This document shows, one piece after another, positions 1-12,089 of a stretch of DNA of 27,500 bases. The number at the start of each line of letters is the position of its first letter. Positions within the stretch are counted from its first letter, which is position 1. A program made the translations under genes and the position numbers. The stretch is from Chrysomallon squamiferum. Its lineage: Eukaryota; Mollusca; Gastropoda; Neomphalida; Peltospiridae. Below the pieces are notes generated by a model, which had not been told where the DNA came from, did not search any database, and saw nothing but the letters and a program-made list of their open reading frames with translations. The stretch lies in assembly GCA_012295275.1 (NCBI GenBank), contig CM022671.1, positions 34,611,683-34,639,182 on the forward strand, in the 5' to 3' direction.

Positions 1-413
1 TTCACTTTTAAACAGTCAACAAACAGACTAGAGAAAATAATAACAAAGCAGACAATGGACATAAACAAATCTATATTTTAAATAATATTTACTGTCAGAA
101 ATGAGCTTGCAATACAATCGAAAACATGATCATAATTTTCGTTAATTTGTAGATCTACATAATGCTGATACAAGTAATGACGTTAATGACGGCGGTGATG
201 ATGACGATAACAACTACAACAGCAACATAATAATAATAATAATAGTTGTTGTTATTTTAGCTGAAGCACTTGTAGTAGTTGTTGGCTGTTTTAGTAGTTT
301 TGGTAGTGTTAGAAGTAGTAGTAGTTGTTGTTTTATGGTTGTGGTAGTTTTCACGAGAAGAAGAGAAGAAAAAGAAGAGCAATAAAAATAATGAGCAATA
401 CTAGCAACAACGA

Positions 414-449
<36 letters not shown>

Positions 450-600
450 CATTATTACACGCTAAATCGATTTAAACATTCCACAACGAAATCTGCTTCA
501 TAAAACTTATAATTTAAATAATAAATTTGTATTTAAAATTCATACTTTATACTTTCAAGATCCCAGGAAAAACAGGCGTACATTTTTTTTTTTTTTTTTG
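1..600. other. AT-rich DNA with triplet microsatellites
   Basis: No coding frame is convincing. The stretch holds short (AAT)n at 219-242, a TAG/TTG/AAG triplet-like region to about 380, (ATT)n at 413-449 and a T17 run at 583-599 that directly precedes the candidate exon at 625. Confidence 0.8.
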
Positions 601-624
601 TGTTTATGTGTGACTTTCTAACAG

Positions 625-724
625 AGGACTGGCTACACACGCCTTGCATGGACCTTCATCTCAGAGTCTTCTGTCGTTTCCAGTGCAATAACCATGATAC
701 GTGCCTGTATTTCAGAGTTGAAAC
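625..724 (+). CDS. candidate internal exon with PAN/apple-like cysteine pattern
   Basis: A T-rich tract and TTTCTAACAG form a good acceptor before 625, and GTAAGA at 725 is a good donor. In the frame starting at 627 the 100-nt exon is open and encodes DWLHTPCMDLHLRVFCRF followed by QCNNHDTCLYFRVE. The spacing C-x3-C-x5-C-x2-F is that of the core of PAN/apple domains, found in many extracellular mollusc proteins. A second frame (starting at 625) is also open, so the frame choice rests on the cysteine pattern. Neighbouring exons would lie left of the window or remain unseen. Only one short exon supports this call. Confidence 0.35.
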
Positions 725-725
725 G

Positions 726-2145
726 TAAGACAATATTGTTAGTAACAGAATCAATAACTGGAGAAACTGTGAGCTGATGAGCACCAGGGTCGTGTCATTG
801 TTTGAGATGCGACTGTCAGAATCGGGTAAACAAAACGAGGTACGATATCCGGAGACAAAACGACTAATTACTTACATGAAACCGATACAGGTCATGATTA
901 TTTTGTGATTAAAAAAAAATAAATAAATAAGAAAAGAAACAGGAATCAGTACGATTATATCGATTGGAAATTTGTTAAGGATGGTGAAAGAAAAAAGAAA
1001 GAGATCGTGGAAGGGTGACAGAGGAATAAAGAAAGTAACTGATATCACAGAAACAGTCAAAGTGGCTGTAGTGTTGTTGTTGTTGCTGTTGTTGTTGTTG
1101 AAGAAGCAATTATAATATTTCTGATGATTTCCACTGTTTATCTGTATTTTTGTGTGTATGCCTGTGTATATATACGTGTATGTATGTCTGTGCTTGTATG
1201 TATTTAGGATTTTGAATATTCTCTGTCTTATGTACGTCTGAATAGACTCTGCACATAGACAATATTCAGGAACGCACTGGCGCAGGAGGACAAAGTCCAA
1301 TCACGACCTCACAAAACCCGTCAGATGCCGCTGACATTATTATTATACATTTTTATTATTTAATTTAAATTTCTTTTTAACGTTAAATCTCTCAAACCAG
1401 TCTATTAAACGTCTTCTTGAATTTCGAAAACGATCGTTCGTCATTAAATGTCATTAATTAAGAACTGAAGGACGCTTTTATTTTCTAAATCCTTGGCCTC
1501 GTTAATCATAACCATTAAAACAGAAGTGCAGTCTGAAGGACAATCGATCCAAAGATCGAGATTTGGCCTCGACTCTCTTCAAAGGGACGGAACTCGTTTC
1601 GAATAATCGAACATAATTATCGATACTTCCGTTTCTTTTAACAAAAATGTAAATTTAAAAAACTAATTTGATTTCAAAACACTTAGATTTCTCTTAAAAG
1701 TTTTCAATTCCTTTCTTGGCGTGTTTATTTTAAAAGATTTATTACTGTTTTCACGCCTACCGAGGTAAGCAAATATTTATTTACGTTAAATGGAAATCTA
1801 ATATTTGTAAGTATTTAATATTAGCAATGTGTTCACAACAAAGACTCAGACATTTATACCTGGAACGACACTTCTGTAAGTTGATGACATACTGTATAGG
1901 GCGACAAACAGACGAAATGATTCTGTTAATTTTTTTTATTATGATTAATGTCATGCACAGCAAAACACGTACACTACATGAAAGCAGACATAAACACCGG
2001 TGTACCCACAGTTCCACGTTGTCACTCGAGTACTACTGACGTGACAAATCTAAAAATACTTTCTCATTAGGCTGACCGTTTCCAAACATTCAAAAAGAAG
2101 GACACAGCCGCCACGTGTGTTTGTTTGCGCATGTGTGTGGATATG
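726..2145. other. AT-rich gene-poor stretch
   Basis: There is a (TTG)n patch at 1071-1100 and weak TATG repetition at 1150-1205; the rest is non-repetitive and AT-rich. A - strand frame starting at 1300 (MDFVLLRQCVPEYCLCAESI) is open only because it runs into repeats and has no splice support. I see no gene. Confidence 0.7.
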
Positions 2146-2207
2146 CATGCATGCATACATACATACATACATACATACATACATACATACATACATACAT
2201 ACATACA

Positions 2208-2241
<34 letters not shown>

Positions 2242-2375
2242 CAGACATACATACATACAGACAGACAGACAGAAAGATATATATATATAGATAGATAGAT
2301 AGATACACACAGATACACACACATATATACATGCATACAGACACACACACATACATACACACACACACATATACA
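2146..2375. repeat. compound CATA/CAGA/TAGA/CACA microsatellite
   Basis: About 21 near-perfect CATA units (to about 2236) pass into CAGA, (TA)n, TAGA and CACA/CATA units. All three - strand frames are open across it only because a 4-bp repeat has no stop codon. Confidence 0.95.
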
Positions 2376-3654
2376 TAATGAACATGCATTATAACTTGAT
2401 AATAACCAAAATATACAAATAACAAATTATAGTACTTTACTAAAGCCTAAGGATTTAACTCAAATCAAAAACGTTTCATGTTGAATTAAAATATATAAAA
2501 GGCCGCAGGAAATACACCTGAGAGAATCTATTTGTAAAAGTATCACTATAACGTGATGAATGCTAATTTGTGGTGTGTGGGGTTTTTTTTCTAAAATAAA
2601 TTGTGAAACACCACTGATTCAGTAAAAATAAGGAAAGCAAAGAAAGGAATATTCATTTTTACTTTTGCTGGGACAGGGTAGTCTAGATCCTAATTACTAT
2701 GAATAGCAAGTTGGTTTTTTTTGGTTTTTTGTTGTTGTTTTTTTTCGGTCCTTCACTTGCTGTTTCTAAAGGCATCAGCATAAAATTATGATAAAAAAAT
2801 GTCACTGGTTATTGTGGCATTCAAGATCCAGAACTTACTGTACGTAAGACAAGTTATATATAATTATTTTAAGACAAATTAATGTGTTTCTTGAGGAGAT
2901 TCGGGACGAAAGACGAATTGCTAAAATCCAGGACGTCTGGCCACTATAAAACTCACAGCGATGTAACGAACGCGTTACACAAATTCACACATACGTGCAC
3001 AAACATGTACTCGTTAATGTAAACAGAAAACATCCATGCCCAAATAAACACACACAAACAACAACAGATATGGAGGTAAACATGATACTGTACGTACTGA
3101 AGAACTAACAAGGGATATAATCTAAATGCACAAAGGACGTGAGGACAATACAAAACAGGGAACGAATGAGAGAACAATCCTCGTTTTACAACACAGGCTC
3201 ATCAAGTGATCTTTTTCTTTTTCTTTTTTTTTTTTCCCTTGACGCTAAGAGTGACATCAGTTCCTTTTCAATTTAACTAATAATGAATTCATTACACCTC
3301 AATAACACACACCTGTGAAAAAGACCTGTACAATAAGTTTCTGAAATGCACCGCTGGTCGTTAATAAGCTATCACATTTCACCGATATTTTACTTATCTA
3401 TCAGTGTCATCAGCGACGTAAGTCAATTTCGAATTTCAACAAGAATACAAAAGTATTTGGGAGAAAAACACGCGGGTCGGTGCGGAATTTGAGATCAGAT
3501 AGAAAACTCCGGGTTAGAAGTTAAATGCAGGAAAAACGTAAGAAGTACGTATGTTTGTGTTTGACATAAACGTTTTCTGATATATGACGTGATATAACTG
3601 TAGATCATTTACGTACTGTATATCAACAGGTAGCGAGAGTAAACGGTAAATCTG
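2376..3654. other. AT-rich non-repetitive stretch
   Basis: Beyond the TATA-like site near 2491, T-rich runs at 2714-2746 and 3211-3237, and scattered short frames, nothing gene-like is visible. The 74-codon - strand frame at 2953-3177 has no domain or splice support. Confidence 0.65.
2489..2505 (+). promoter_or_regulatory. TATA-box-like sequence
   Basis: AATATATAAAAGGCCGC is an unusually good TATA box with GC-rich 3' flank in otherwise AT-rich DNA. No convincing coding frame follows within 500 bp, so it may be chance or serve a gene whose coding exons I cannot see. Confidence 0.18.
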
Positions 3655-3657
3655 ATA

Positions 3658-3688
<31 letters not shown>

Positions 3689-4060
3689 ATCTCTAATTCA
3701 AATACGGCTACAAAAACAGTCACTGTTATTACTTCCATTATTAATACTGTTAATACTTCCATTATTAATACAGTTAATACTAATAGTATTAATCTATTAT
3801 TACTTTACTACAACTACTACTATTACAACTGCTCTTACTACTACTATAACAACTTCTAGTAATATTATAATACTATTATTACTATCTACTACAACCTGAT
3901 ATTATTATTGCTGCTGTTGTTAACATTGTTGTGGCTACTACTACTACTACTAATACTAATACAAATAATAATAATAATACTATTACAAATACTAATAGTA
4001 CTAATACTAATTTCTAAATACAATCATAACTGCTACTGCTGTTTTAAATATTGATGCTAT
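3655..4060. repeat. ATT/ACT triplet-repeat region
   Basis: (ATT)n at about 3657-3685 passes into about 350 bp of degenerate TAT, ACT and AAT triplets. It keeps a 3-bp rhythm without long perfect runs, as an old decayed microsatellite would. Confidence 0.85.
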
Positions 4061-4744
4061 TTTTACAGATGCTATAACAATCGACCACGCTTTCCGTTAT
4101 TCTCTCCATTATTTCTACAATTGTTATATCTATTACGTGTCTCACTATTATTATTTTGTTTTTCATTTTAATACAACATCTACAAGCATAACTTGTACTG
4201 CTGTTATTTAGCTGACACAGTTTGTGAAAAAACAAAACAAAGAAAGAGTACAAAATGCTCGTATTTAAATTACATTTTCAAAGAACTGAAAACTTCAGTA
4301 ACGACTTCTTACCCTAACTTTAAGAGTACAAAACGTGACTAGTCAGTATTGATTGACATATACAGGATTACCTCCCTTTAGCGTTACCTTTTTAAGAACG
4401 ACTGTGAGATCATGTTGTCCTGCTTGTTAGCATAACAATCGCGCTTAACCAGACGCCGATCTAACTGAGCGCTGAGGGTTTCTGATATCGACTTTTATGT
4501 ATATATTAATAATTTAAAATAATAATTCACAAATGTGCGTACGAACATGAACAGTCTTCTGTCGATGTTTATACACTTGTAAGGAAATTTTTTTTTTTTT
4601 TTTTTTTTTTTTATCAAATTTGCACTTTTTATTCCAGAAAATCTTTACCGGCCTGGATTGATTATGAAACACAAATGTGCCCGTTAATAATATTAACGAT
4701 TTTTATTATAAATAGTTAACGGTGTCTAGACAGAATTTCATTTT
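4061..4744. other. AT-rich DNA with T25 run
   Basis: A homopolymer of about 25 T lies at 4588-4612. The rest is non-repetitive with only short open frames; no gene is supported. Confidence 0.7.
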
Positions 4745-4763
4745 ATAATAATAATAATAATAA

Positions 4764-4817
<54 letters not shown>

Positions 4818-4905
4818 GAAGAAGAAGAAGCAGAAGAAGAAGAAGAATAGCAGTAGTAGCAGTAGTAGTAGTTGTAGTAGAAGTAGTAGTGGTAGTAGTA
4901 GTAAT
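4745..4905. repeat. (AAT)n-(AAG)n-(TAG)n microsatellite
   Basis: About 7 AAT units are followed by some 20 AAG units, interrupted AAG/CAG, then TAG units. The opposite strand frame reads poly-Phe/Leu and is not a protein. Confidence 0.95.
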
Positions 4906-4969
4906 GAGAAAAGAAAAAGTCGTTGTCCTCTGTTACTCACCAGAAAGAAATATTTTCTCATAATCATTA

Positions 4970-5135
4970 TTATTCTTGCTCCTCTTTCTTTCCTTCCGTC
5001 ATTCTTTCTTTCTATCTCACCTATAACTGTCTCACTCTCTCTCTCTCTCTCTCTATTGTCCTCTCTATCTAATAGTCTATCTGCCTCTTTGTATGTCTGT
5101 CTCTATCTTACATATACATATATATATATATCTTT
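4970..5135. repeat. pyrimidine-rich tract with (TC)n and (TA)n
   Basis: CTTT/CCTT-rich sequence, (TC)n at about 5033-5053, TCTATCTG units and (TA)n at about 5117-5131. It ends in a pyrimidine-rich stretch and CACCACAG at 5169 that looks like an acceptor. Confidence 0.85.
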
Positions 5136-5319
5136 TTTTCCGCGTGTTTCTTGCTGTCGTTCACCACAGTTCCAAAATAACAGACGTCGTTTCGTCACGA
5201 GAGGATAAAATCGTAATGACAAGTGTCTGGGACATGAAGACACAGATGAATGGAGACGTCTCTCAGATAACTGAGCATCACGGGAAGGTTTTACAAAAAC
5301 ACTAACAATTAGCGTAATC

Positions 5320-5600
5320 TTACGCAGATGATATGAAATATGTACGCAATTAACTTGTTCTAAACTGACGTGAAAATGAAACTAAAACAAATGTTAGTGC
5401 AAGGAGGCTTAAAGTGGATATTTTCTAAATGAGCACCGTCTTTTTGTTTCTGAAAGAATGATGGCTTGGTGAATCTACTTCTTCTAAAACTTCATTTTGT
5501 TCTTTTCCCTTCCATCCTACCTCTTTCTTCTTTTTCTTTTTCTCCTTCTCCTTCTTCTTCTTCTTCTTGCTAATGTTTCGTGACGGTCATTTATTGGATT
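5320..5600. other. AT-rich stretch ending in (CTT)n
   Basis: No coding frame is supported. A CTTTTT/CTTCTT tract at about 5519-5569 is the only repeat. Confidence 0.65.
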
Positions 5601-5821
5601 TACATATGTATGCATGTATCTATGTATGTATGTATCTGTGTATGTGTGTATGTGTGTATGTATGCATGAATGAATGTATTTGCGTGTGTATATCAATACA
5701 TCTTCGTGCGTGTAAATATATTCGTTTTTACATATGAATGATAATATTTTTTTGTATTTAAGATGAAAAATAATTAATATTCTTTATTTTATATAATAAT
5801 ATATGTATATGTATGTATATA

Positions 5822-5857
<36 letters not shown>

Positions 5858-5873
5858 TGTATGTATGTATATA
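5600..5873. repeat. TATG/TGTG repeats with a perfect (TATG)n run
   Basis: Degenerate TATG/TGTG at about 5604-5675 and (TATG)n flanked by (TA)n at about 5800-5873. The stretch between is AT-rich. Confidence 0.9.
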
Positions 5874-6210
5874 TCTTATATTATTATATAGCAATATGTT
5901 ATCAAATAAGTACTTCAGCACTCTGACGCTGACTACATTATAGAGTATCACTAATTACAAAGTTTTTTTTAGGATGATGTGACAGCCACTGACAGATGAC
6001 GTTGTAGCTGCGTCTACACAGAAGTGGAAGTTATTTAGTTTTTCTGTTTTTTGGTTTATGTAATTAGCCGACTTCACGTGCTAGATTGACGCTGTCAAAA
6101 TATTCACAAACAGAAAAGTGATCGCCGGCTTAGAACATTTCTGTTTATGTGTTTGTCTTCGTACTTATTTTTGTTTTGTTTTGTTTTTTTCTAAATTTTT
6201 TAAAATTTAG
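5874..6210. other. AT-rich non-repetitive stretch
   Basis: Non-repetitive DNA with moderate GC patches around 5970-6030 and 6066-6135; no frame longer than about 30 codons outside the neighbouring repeats and no splice pair that I trust. Confidence 0.6.
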
Positions 6211-6215
6211 TATAG

Positions 6216-6360
6216 ATTGTTATTATTGTTTTTATAGTTGCTGTTGTTGTTGCTGTTGTTGTTGCTGTTGCTATTGCTGTTATTATATTGTTGTTGTTAT
6301 TTGTTGTTATTATCATCATCATTGTTATTATTATTATTGTTATTGTTATTGTTGTTGTTG

Positions 6361-6397
<37 letters not shown>

Positions 6398-6438
6398 CAT
6401 CGTCATAGTCAGTCATCATCATCATAATCATCATCATT
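6216..6438. repeat. GTT/ATT/ATC triplet array
   Basis: About 220 bp of TTG, TTA and ATC triplets, with an uninterrupted (ATT)n at about 6362-6397. Frames on both strands are open because the repeat lacks stop triplets. Confidence 0.92.
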
Positions 6439-6596
6439 AAAATTTATTATCTTTTTATTTTATTCAGTTTTAATCTTTTTTAATTTTGATATTAATAACA
6501 TCTTATTTCCATGCGTTTTCCATTTTCATTTATTTGTTCTTTCTCTCTTTCATACTTTCCACTTTCCCTCCTGTCTCTATTTGTTTCTCTCTGTAT

Positions 6597-6597
6597 T

Positions 6598-6687
<90 letters not shown>

Positions 6688-6751
6688 CATTTTCTACCTC
6701 TGCTATACGCTCTAACGCGATATATCTCTCCCTGTCTATCTCGACAATATC

Positions 6752-6794
<43 letters not shown>

Positions 6795-6796
6795 GC
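6597..6796. repeat. (TC)n-(TG)n-(TA)n and (TGTC)n microsatellites
   Basis: (TC)n about 6600-6644, then (TG)n to about 6670, then (TA)n to about 6687; after 60 bp of ordinary sequence, perfect (TGTC)n at about 6751-6796. A run of three dinucleotides changing one base at each step suggests stepwise evolution of a single locus. Confidence 0.95.
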
Positions 6797-7255
6797 CTCA
6801 CTGTCCTTATCTTTTACGTCCTTACCTTTTCCTCTGTTTCTTGTTTCTAGTCGTGACTAAACAAACAGCTGAGTAAACTACTCCTATCATTTTATTACCT
6901 CTGTGACGAAATAACTGTTAACAAATATCACCACGACAATATGTTGTCATAACAACGGACAGCAGTAGTTATCACTAGATATCAGGAAACTGAATACATT
7001 TTTCTACAACAAACGTAATAATTGCTACATTAAAACAGCAAAACAGTTTTGTTGTAAGGCATGAAAATCATGTCTAAATTATAAGCAATATCTCGTCCCT
7101 TGCTGTGCCTGTTTGTCTGTCTGTCTGTATCTATTTCTGAATCTTTCTCGCCCCCCCTCTTCCTCTCTCTCTTTATTTCAGAAAATTCCAACCTCATTAT
7201 TATTTTATTATTACATATGTCATCATTACTACTATTTTATTTGTCTTTCATTCAT
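6797..7255. other. AT-rich stretch without gene
   Basis: Non-repetitive apart from a short TGTC run at about 7113-7126 and a CT-rich patch at 7150-7172. No supported coding frame. Confidence 0.6.
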
Positions 7256-7274
7256 CATTATCATCATCATCGTC

Positions 7275-7305
<31 letters not shown>

Positions 7306-7320
7306 TTATCATAATCATCA

Positions 7321-7367
<47 letters not shown>
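7256..7367. repeat. (ATC)n-(ATT)n array
   Basis: Imperfect ATC units to about 7320 followed by a perfect (ATT)n of about 15 units. Confidence 0.93.
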
Positions 7368-7821
7368 GACTGCTACTAATGACTACCTTACTTTCGTCTG
7401 TGTCTTAATATCTCACCATTATTTTCTGACATCCAACCTCTTTCGAGATGAAATATCAAGACAAAAATAATACGGAAAGGTTTGCTTTTAAAATATCAAG
7501 TTGGTTCCGATGAAGAGGAATTTATCTCGAATGTCTCCACAAATTAAATAACTCTTCATTCATTTAGTGAACTGGCTTTGTTAGCAGCCTCAATTTACAA
7601 ACGTCTGCCTGGATAATCGAATAAGACAATTCCGCCTGGAGATATCATTTTTGTAATATCTAAGACGAGTTTGTTTTAAATTGCATCGTGGTCAAATAGT
7701 ACGTAAAGGCGCGATCATACAACGCAGTTTTTATAAACTATTTTTTTTTTTTATCCTCCTGGATTTACCTTTACTTGTCTTATTTTGTTTTATTACCTTT
7801 TTTTCATCCAGCCAGTTATAA
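7368..7821. other. non-repetitive stretch
   Basis: Ordinary AT-rich sequence with a slightly higher CpG content around 7500-7720; a T13 run at about 7740. No coding frame or splice signal stands out. Confidence 0.6.
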
Positions 7822-8456
7822 ATCAGTCAGTCAGTCAGATTGTCAGTCAGTCAGTCAGTTAGACAGTCAATCAGTAAGTCAGTCAGTTAATCAGTCAATC
7901 AGTCAGATAGACACTAAGTCAGTCAGTTAGACAGTCAGTTAGAGTCTGTTGGACAGTCAATCAGTTAGAGTCAGTTAGACAGTCATTTAATCAGTAAGTT
8001 AGTCAGTTAATCAGTTAGTCAGTTAGACAGTCATTTAATCAGTAAGTTAGTCAGTTAATCAGTCAGTCAGTTTGACAGTCAATCAGTCAGTCAGTCAGTT
8101 AATCAGTCAGTCCATCAGGTAGTTAGACCGTCAATCAGTTAGACAGTAAGTTAATCAGTCATTCAGTATGTCAGTCAGTTAATCAGTCAGTCAGTCAGTT
8201 AGACAGTCAGTTAGAGTCTGTTGGACAGTCAATCAGTTAGAGTCAGTTAGACAGTCATTTAATCAGTAAGTTAGTCAGTTAATCAGTCAGTCCATCAGGT
8301 AGTTAGACAGTCAATCAGTTAGACAGTCAATCAGTTAGACAGTAAGTTAATCAGTCATTCAGTATGTCAGTCAGTTAATCAGTCAGTCAGTCAGTTAGAC
8401 AGTCAATCAGTTAGACAGTCAGATAATCAGTGAGTCAGTCAGTTAATAAGTCAATT
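7822..8456. repeat. higher-order CAGT/GTTA satellite-like array
   Basis: About 630 bp of CAGT units in which variants (GTTAGACAGT, TTAATCAGT, GAGTCTGTTGGACAGT) recur in long blocks. A block of about 90 bp starting at 7921 reappears at 8193 (offset 272), and TCCATCAGG with its right flank at 8111 reappears at 8291 (offset 180). It ends in (ATTT)n and ACTC units at about 8457-8488. Confidence 0.93.
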
Positions 8457-8867
8457 ATTTATTTATTTATTTACTCACTCACTCACTTACCATTTCATTT
8501 TATTTTATTCTAAACTGTTCAATATCTTTTCTTCGTCCTTACTTCTAAACATGACTAACTTTGCTACGAGAATTGTGTGGGTTTTTCTTTTTTCTTCACA
8601 CAGACGTGTTCAAACACTTCTCTATTATTGAGAACAAATCGATCAGACTTAACGAAACGATTTCGTTTCACATGAAACACGAGGGAGCGCATGTTCAATG
8701 GACTAATTAAATTTGATTGCGTCCATAAATCAGAAGCCCACTGTATAATTTAGCTGTGGTCATTGAACAGTCCGCCCCCTCTACGCAGACAGTCCCTGAC
8801 TTTCTTCAGCATCAAAGACTCGCAGCATAACCGAACTCGGTGTAGTTTTGACTAAGCTATTAGCCCA

Positions 8868-8975
8868 TAACTGGCATTTATCGGGATCAAATCTGCGTAC
8901 CAGCGACAATCTAGAATAAATTGTGATAGAGTATGAAAACTCTAAATGGCATTTAACAGGATCAAATCTCGGTGG
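8868..8975 (+). repeat. partial tandem pair of the GGATCAAATCT repeat
   Basis: TGGCATTTATCGGGATCAAATC (about 8872) and TGGCATTTAACAGGATCAAATC (about 8947) are near-identical segments about 75 bp apart. The first copy is followed by ACAATCTAG as at 24.3 kb. I read this as a duplicated fragment of the same dispersed family. Confidence 0.35.
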
Positions 8976-9275
8976 GGGTCAATAATGAACTCTGTTAGTA
9001 TAAGAAAACTGCACGCTCTTCAATATAATTAACATACTAACTCTAAATTTGCCAGATAGCTGTTATATTCGTTTAAAATCCGGTGTTTGAAACTACAATT
9101 CTACAATCAGGCTGTAGATAGTGCACTGAGTTATAGAATTAAGCATCAAAACACAAAAATTCGTGGAATAGTTCAATTGTTAGACTGAAGGTGGACTATT
9201 ATAGCCGCAGGGTAATACTACTATCTTTCCCATTCCAACCATTGCTCGAGCTGATTTCTGAATGATCGTGTTTCC

Positions 9276-9334
9276 CAGATTAGGCATATAAAAGAAATCT
9301 TACTGCCTGTAACTTACTGCATATAAAAGAAAAC
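9276..9334. repeat. direct repeat GCATATAAAAGAAA x2
   Basis: The 14-mer occurs at about 9286 and again about 36 bp later, each copy containing TATAAAA, with CTTACTGC also doubled between them. It reads as a local duplication. Whether the TATA-like sequence matters is unknown. Confidence 0.4.
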
Positions 9335-9589
9335 GTTAAGAGTAACTAATGCAGTGCTGATAACAAAAAACAAAAACAAACATGTCTGATAACAGTTAAC
9401 ATGAAAGTGTGCTGAGCTGTCGCTAATCAAACATGGCTGGTTGTTTGTCGTCTGCTCTCGACGTCACTTTGTTGCTGTGTTTAGAATTAAGAGATGCTGC
9501 AAAATATTATCAAACGTCTCACAGTTAACAGACAAAACGTGACCACAGCTGTCCACGTGAGCTGACTGGTCAGGGGAAGTAACTCTGTA

Positions 9590-9722
9590 ATAACAACAAC
9601 AATAATAATAACAAATAATAATAATAATAATAACGATAATAATGATGATGATGATAATTATTATTATGCTAATAATAAGTCATAATAATAATAATGATGA
9701 TGATGATGATGATGATGATGAC
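9590..9722. repeat. AAC/AAT/GAT triplet array
   Basis: (AAT)n-like units followed by a perfect run of GAT units at about 9693-9720. Confidence 0.92.
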
Positions 9723-9886
9723 AAAAACAAGATGATATAACCTGCTTTAATACTGTGATAAAATGTATACTGCAGTAATATCAAACATTTATGATAGAAA
9801 ATTAATGAATGTGTTCTAGCTGTGTCGTTAAATAAACGCTAAATGTCTGAGAAACCATTGAAATTTAACCATTGTGCTCCGCAGGA

Positions 9887-9977
9887 TGGAATGAAAGAAT
9901 GAATACATGAATGAAAGAATGAATACATGAATGAAAGAATGAATAAATGAATGAATGAATGAACGAACGAACGAAAG
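9887..9977. repeat. 20-bp minisatellite of GAAT units
   Basis: Three copies of a 20-bp unit (GAATACATGAATGAAAGAAT and close variants) end in plain GAAT and GAAC tetranucleotides. The 20-bp unit itself is five diverged GAAT tetramers. Confidence 0.9.
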
Positions 9978-10811
<834 letters not shown>

Positions 10812-10869
10812 ACACATAGAGAAACAGAGAAAGATATAAAGAGAAAGAAAGAGAAACCGAGAGACAGAC

Positions 10870-11800
10870 AGACACATAAACATGCAGAACCTCAAACGAA
10901 AGTTCTAAACTCGAACCAAGTCTCTGCTGTAAACTCTTTCAAAGAACTAATGGGATATAAAAGCGTCAACGATTTTTTTCTTCTTCTTCTAAATAACGTA
11001 TTTAAACCAGTAACCCAATGCTCCCCTACCTCACTGAAATGCGTATCGATGACATCAAGACATTTTTATAGCTCACGGATAGAAAATAATGAATATCAAA
11101 TTAATACTTGTCAAAATATAATGCACACTTTTGATGAAGGATTTTGTTTCGTTTGAAAGCGATCGCTTATCTAGTGCAGCAAATTATATGGGAGGAAAAA
11201 ACAGAACCAGAGCGAAAATAAAAATGAACTGTTTCGTTCGATATCTGGATCATCTTGACAAGCGGTCGACCGAACAGTGATGGTGACAAGACGCTGAAAT
11301 GTGTTCTGATCCAGTTTATAGGACTACAGAGATGTTGTGATACTTTATCAAAAGAAACCATCTCAATTATCATTGTTCAAACACGCTGTATATGCTTGGA
11401 GAGCAATTGTATAGAAAAACCTTCATTTTAAAAAAAAAAAAATTCTTCTGTTATTACCTTTTAATTTTGCCACTTAGTGGCATTTCACATTAATTTGGTT
11501 TTGTCAGTTTTTAATCTTCTTATCTTTGCGCATTCCTTCTCTAATATGTAATTTTTTTATTTTTTATTTTTTTATTTTTTAGGAGAAAGTGTATGCAGTT
11601 TGCTTAATGTGGAAATAGCATTGACTTTTGTTAAGCCAGCGTTAAACGATACATTTGTAAATATACTTCTGATTACTTTTGGTTTTGGGTTTTTTCGACA
11701 TTTACTGATGTAATTTCCTCCTTTCATCCGCACATCCGAGATTTTAATAAGAACATACGTACAGAGAGACAGACAGACGAGTAAACATACAAATGAATGC
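10870..11800. other. non-repetitive stretch with unassigned short frames
   Basis: Open frames end at 11156 (+) and 11167 (-) but neither has a start or domain that I can support. CpG density is slightly raised at 11155-11290. T-rich runs lie at 11550-11580. Confidence 0.6.
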
Positions 11801-12025
11801 CTGTGAATATGATGATGATTGTTATAATTTTGACTGTCAGTGTTAAAGTTACTACTACACTTGACATAACGATCGTAATTATTATCATCAACATCACCAT
11901 CATGATTATCATCATCAACATCATCACAGTTGTTATATTAATAAAGGTCATCACTTACTATTATCATCATCATCACCACTGGCGTAATGATAATAAAAGC
12001 ATCTTTATCATTATTGTTATGACAT
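11800..12025. repeat. ATC/ATT triplet-rich region
   Basis: Degenerate ATC, ATT and GAT units, densest at 11878-11980, give open frames on both strands. Confidence 0.8.
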
Positions 12026-12089
12026 CACCGTGATTGTATAATTAACCCGGTGAAACAAGAGTCTTTATTTTTCGTATACATAGCATCAG

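Larger units (their letters stand above)
8490..9590. other. longest repeat-poor stretch of the left half
   Basis: About 1.1 kb without microsatellites. It holds the duplicated GGATCAAATCT segments (8868-8975) and the GCATATAAAAGAAA pair (about 9286), which suggest old interspersed elements, but no coding frame above 60 codons. Confidence 0.65.

Noticed and set aside
774-790. CTGATGAG, a hammerhead-ribozyme core motif (also at about 26861)
   Set aside because: No GAAA partner or stem II/III at the needed spacing at either site.
872-1300. 142-codon - strand frame
   Set aside because: The right part is short ordinary sequence and the rest is TATG and TTG repeat translated in reverse; no splice sites or domain.
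2050-2425. Three overlapping - strand frames reading Met-Tyr-Val-Cys repeats
   Set aside because: They translate a CATA microsatellite, which has no stop in any frame; the same applies to 14048-14437 and 26623-26879.
7822-8456. CRISPR-like array
   Set aside because: Units are 4-bp derived with no constant repeat and unique spacers; eukaryotic context; no cas genes.
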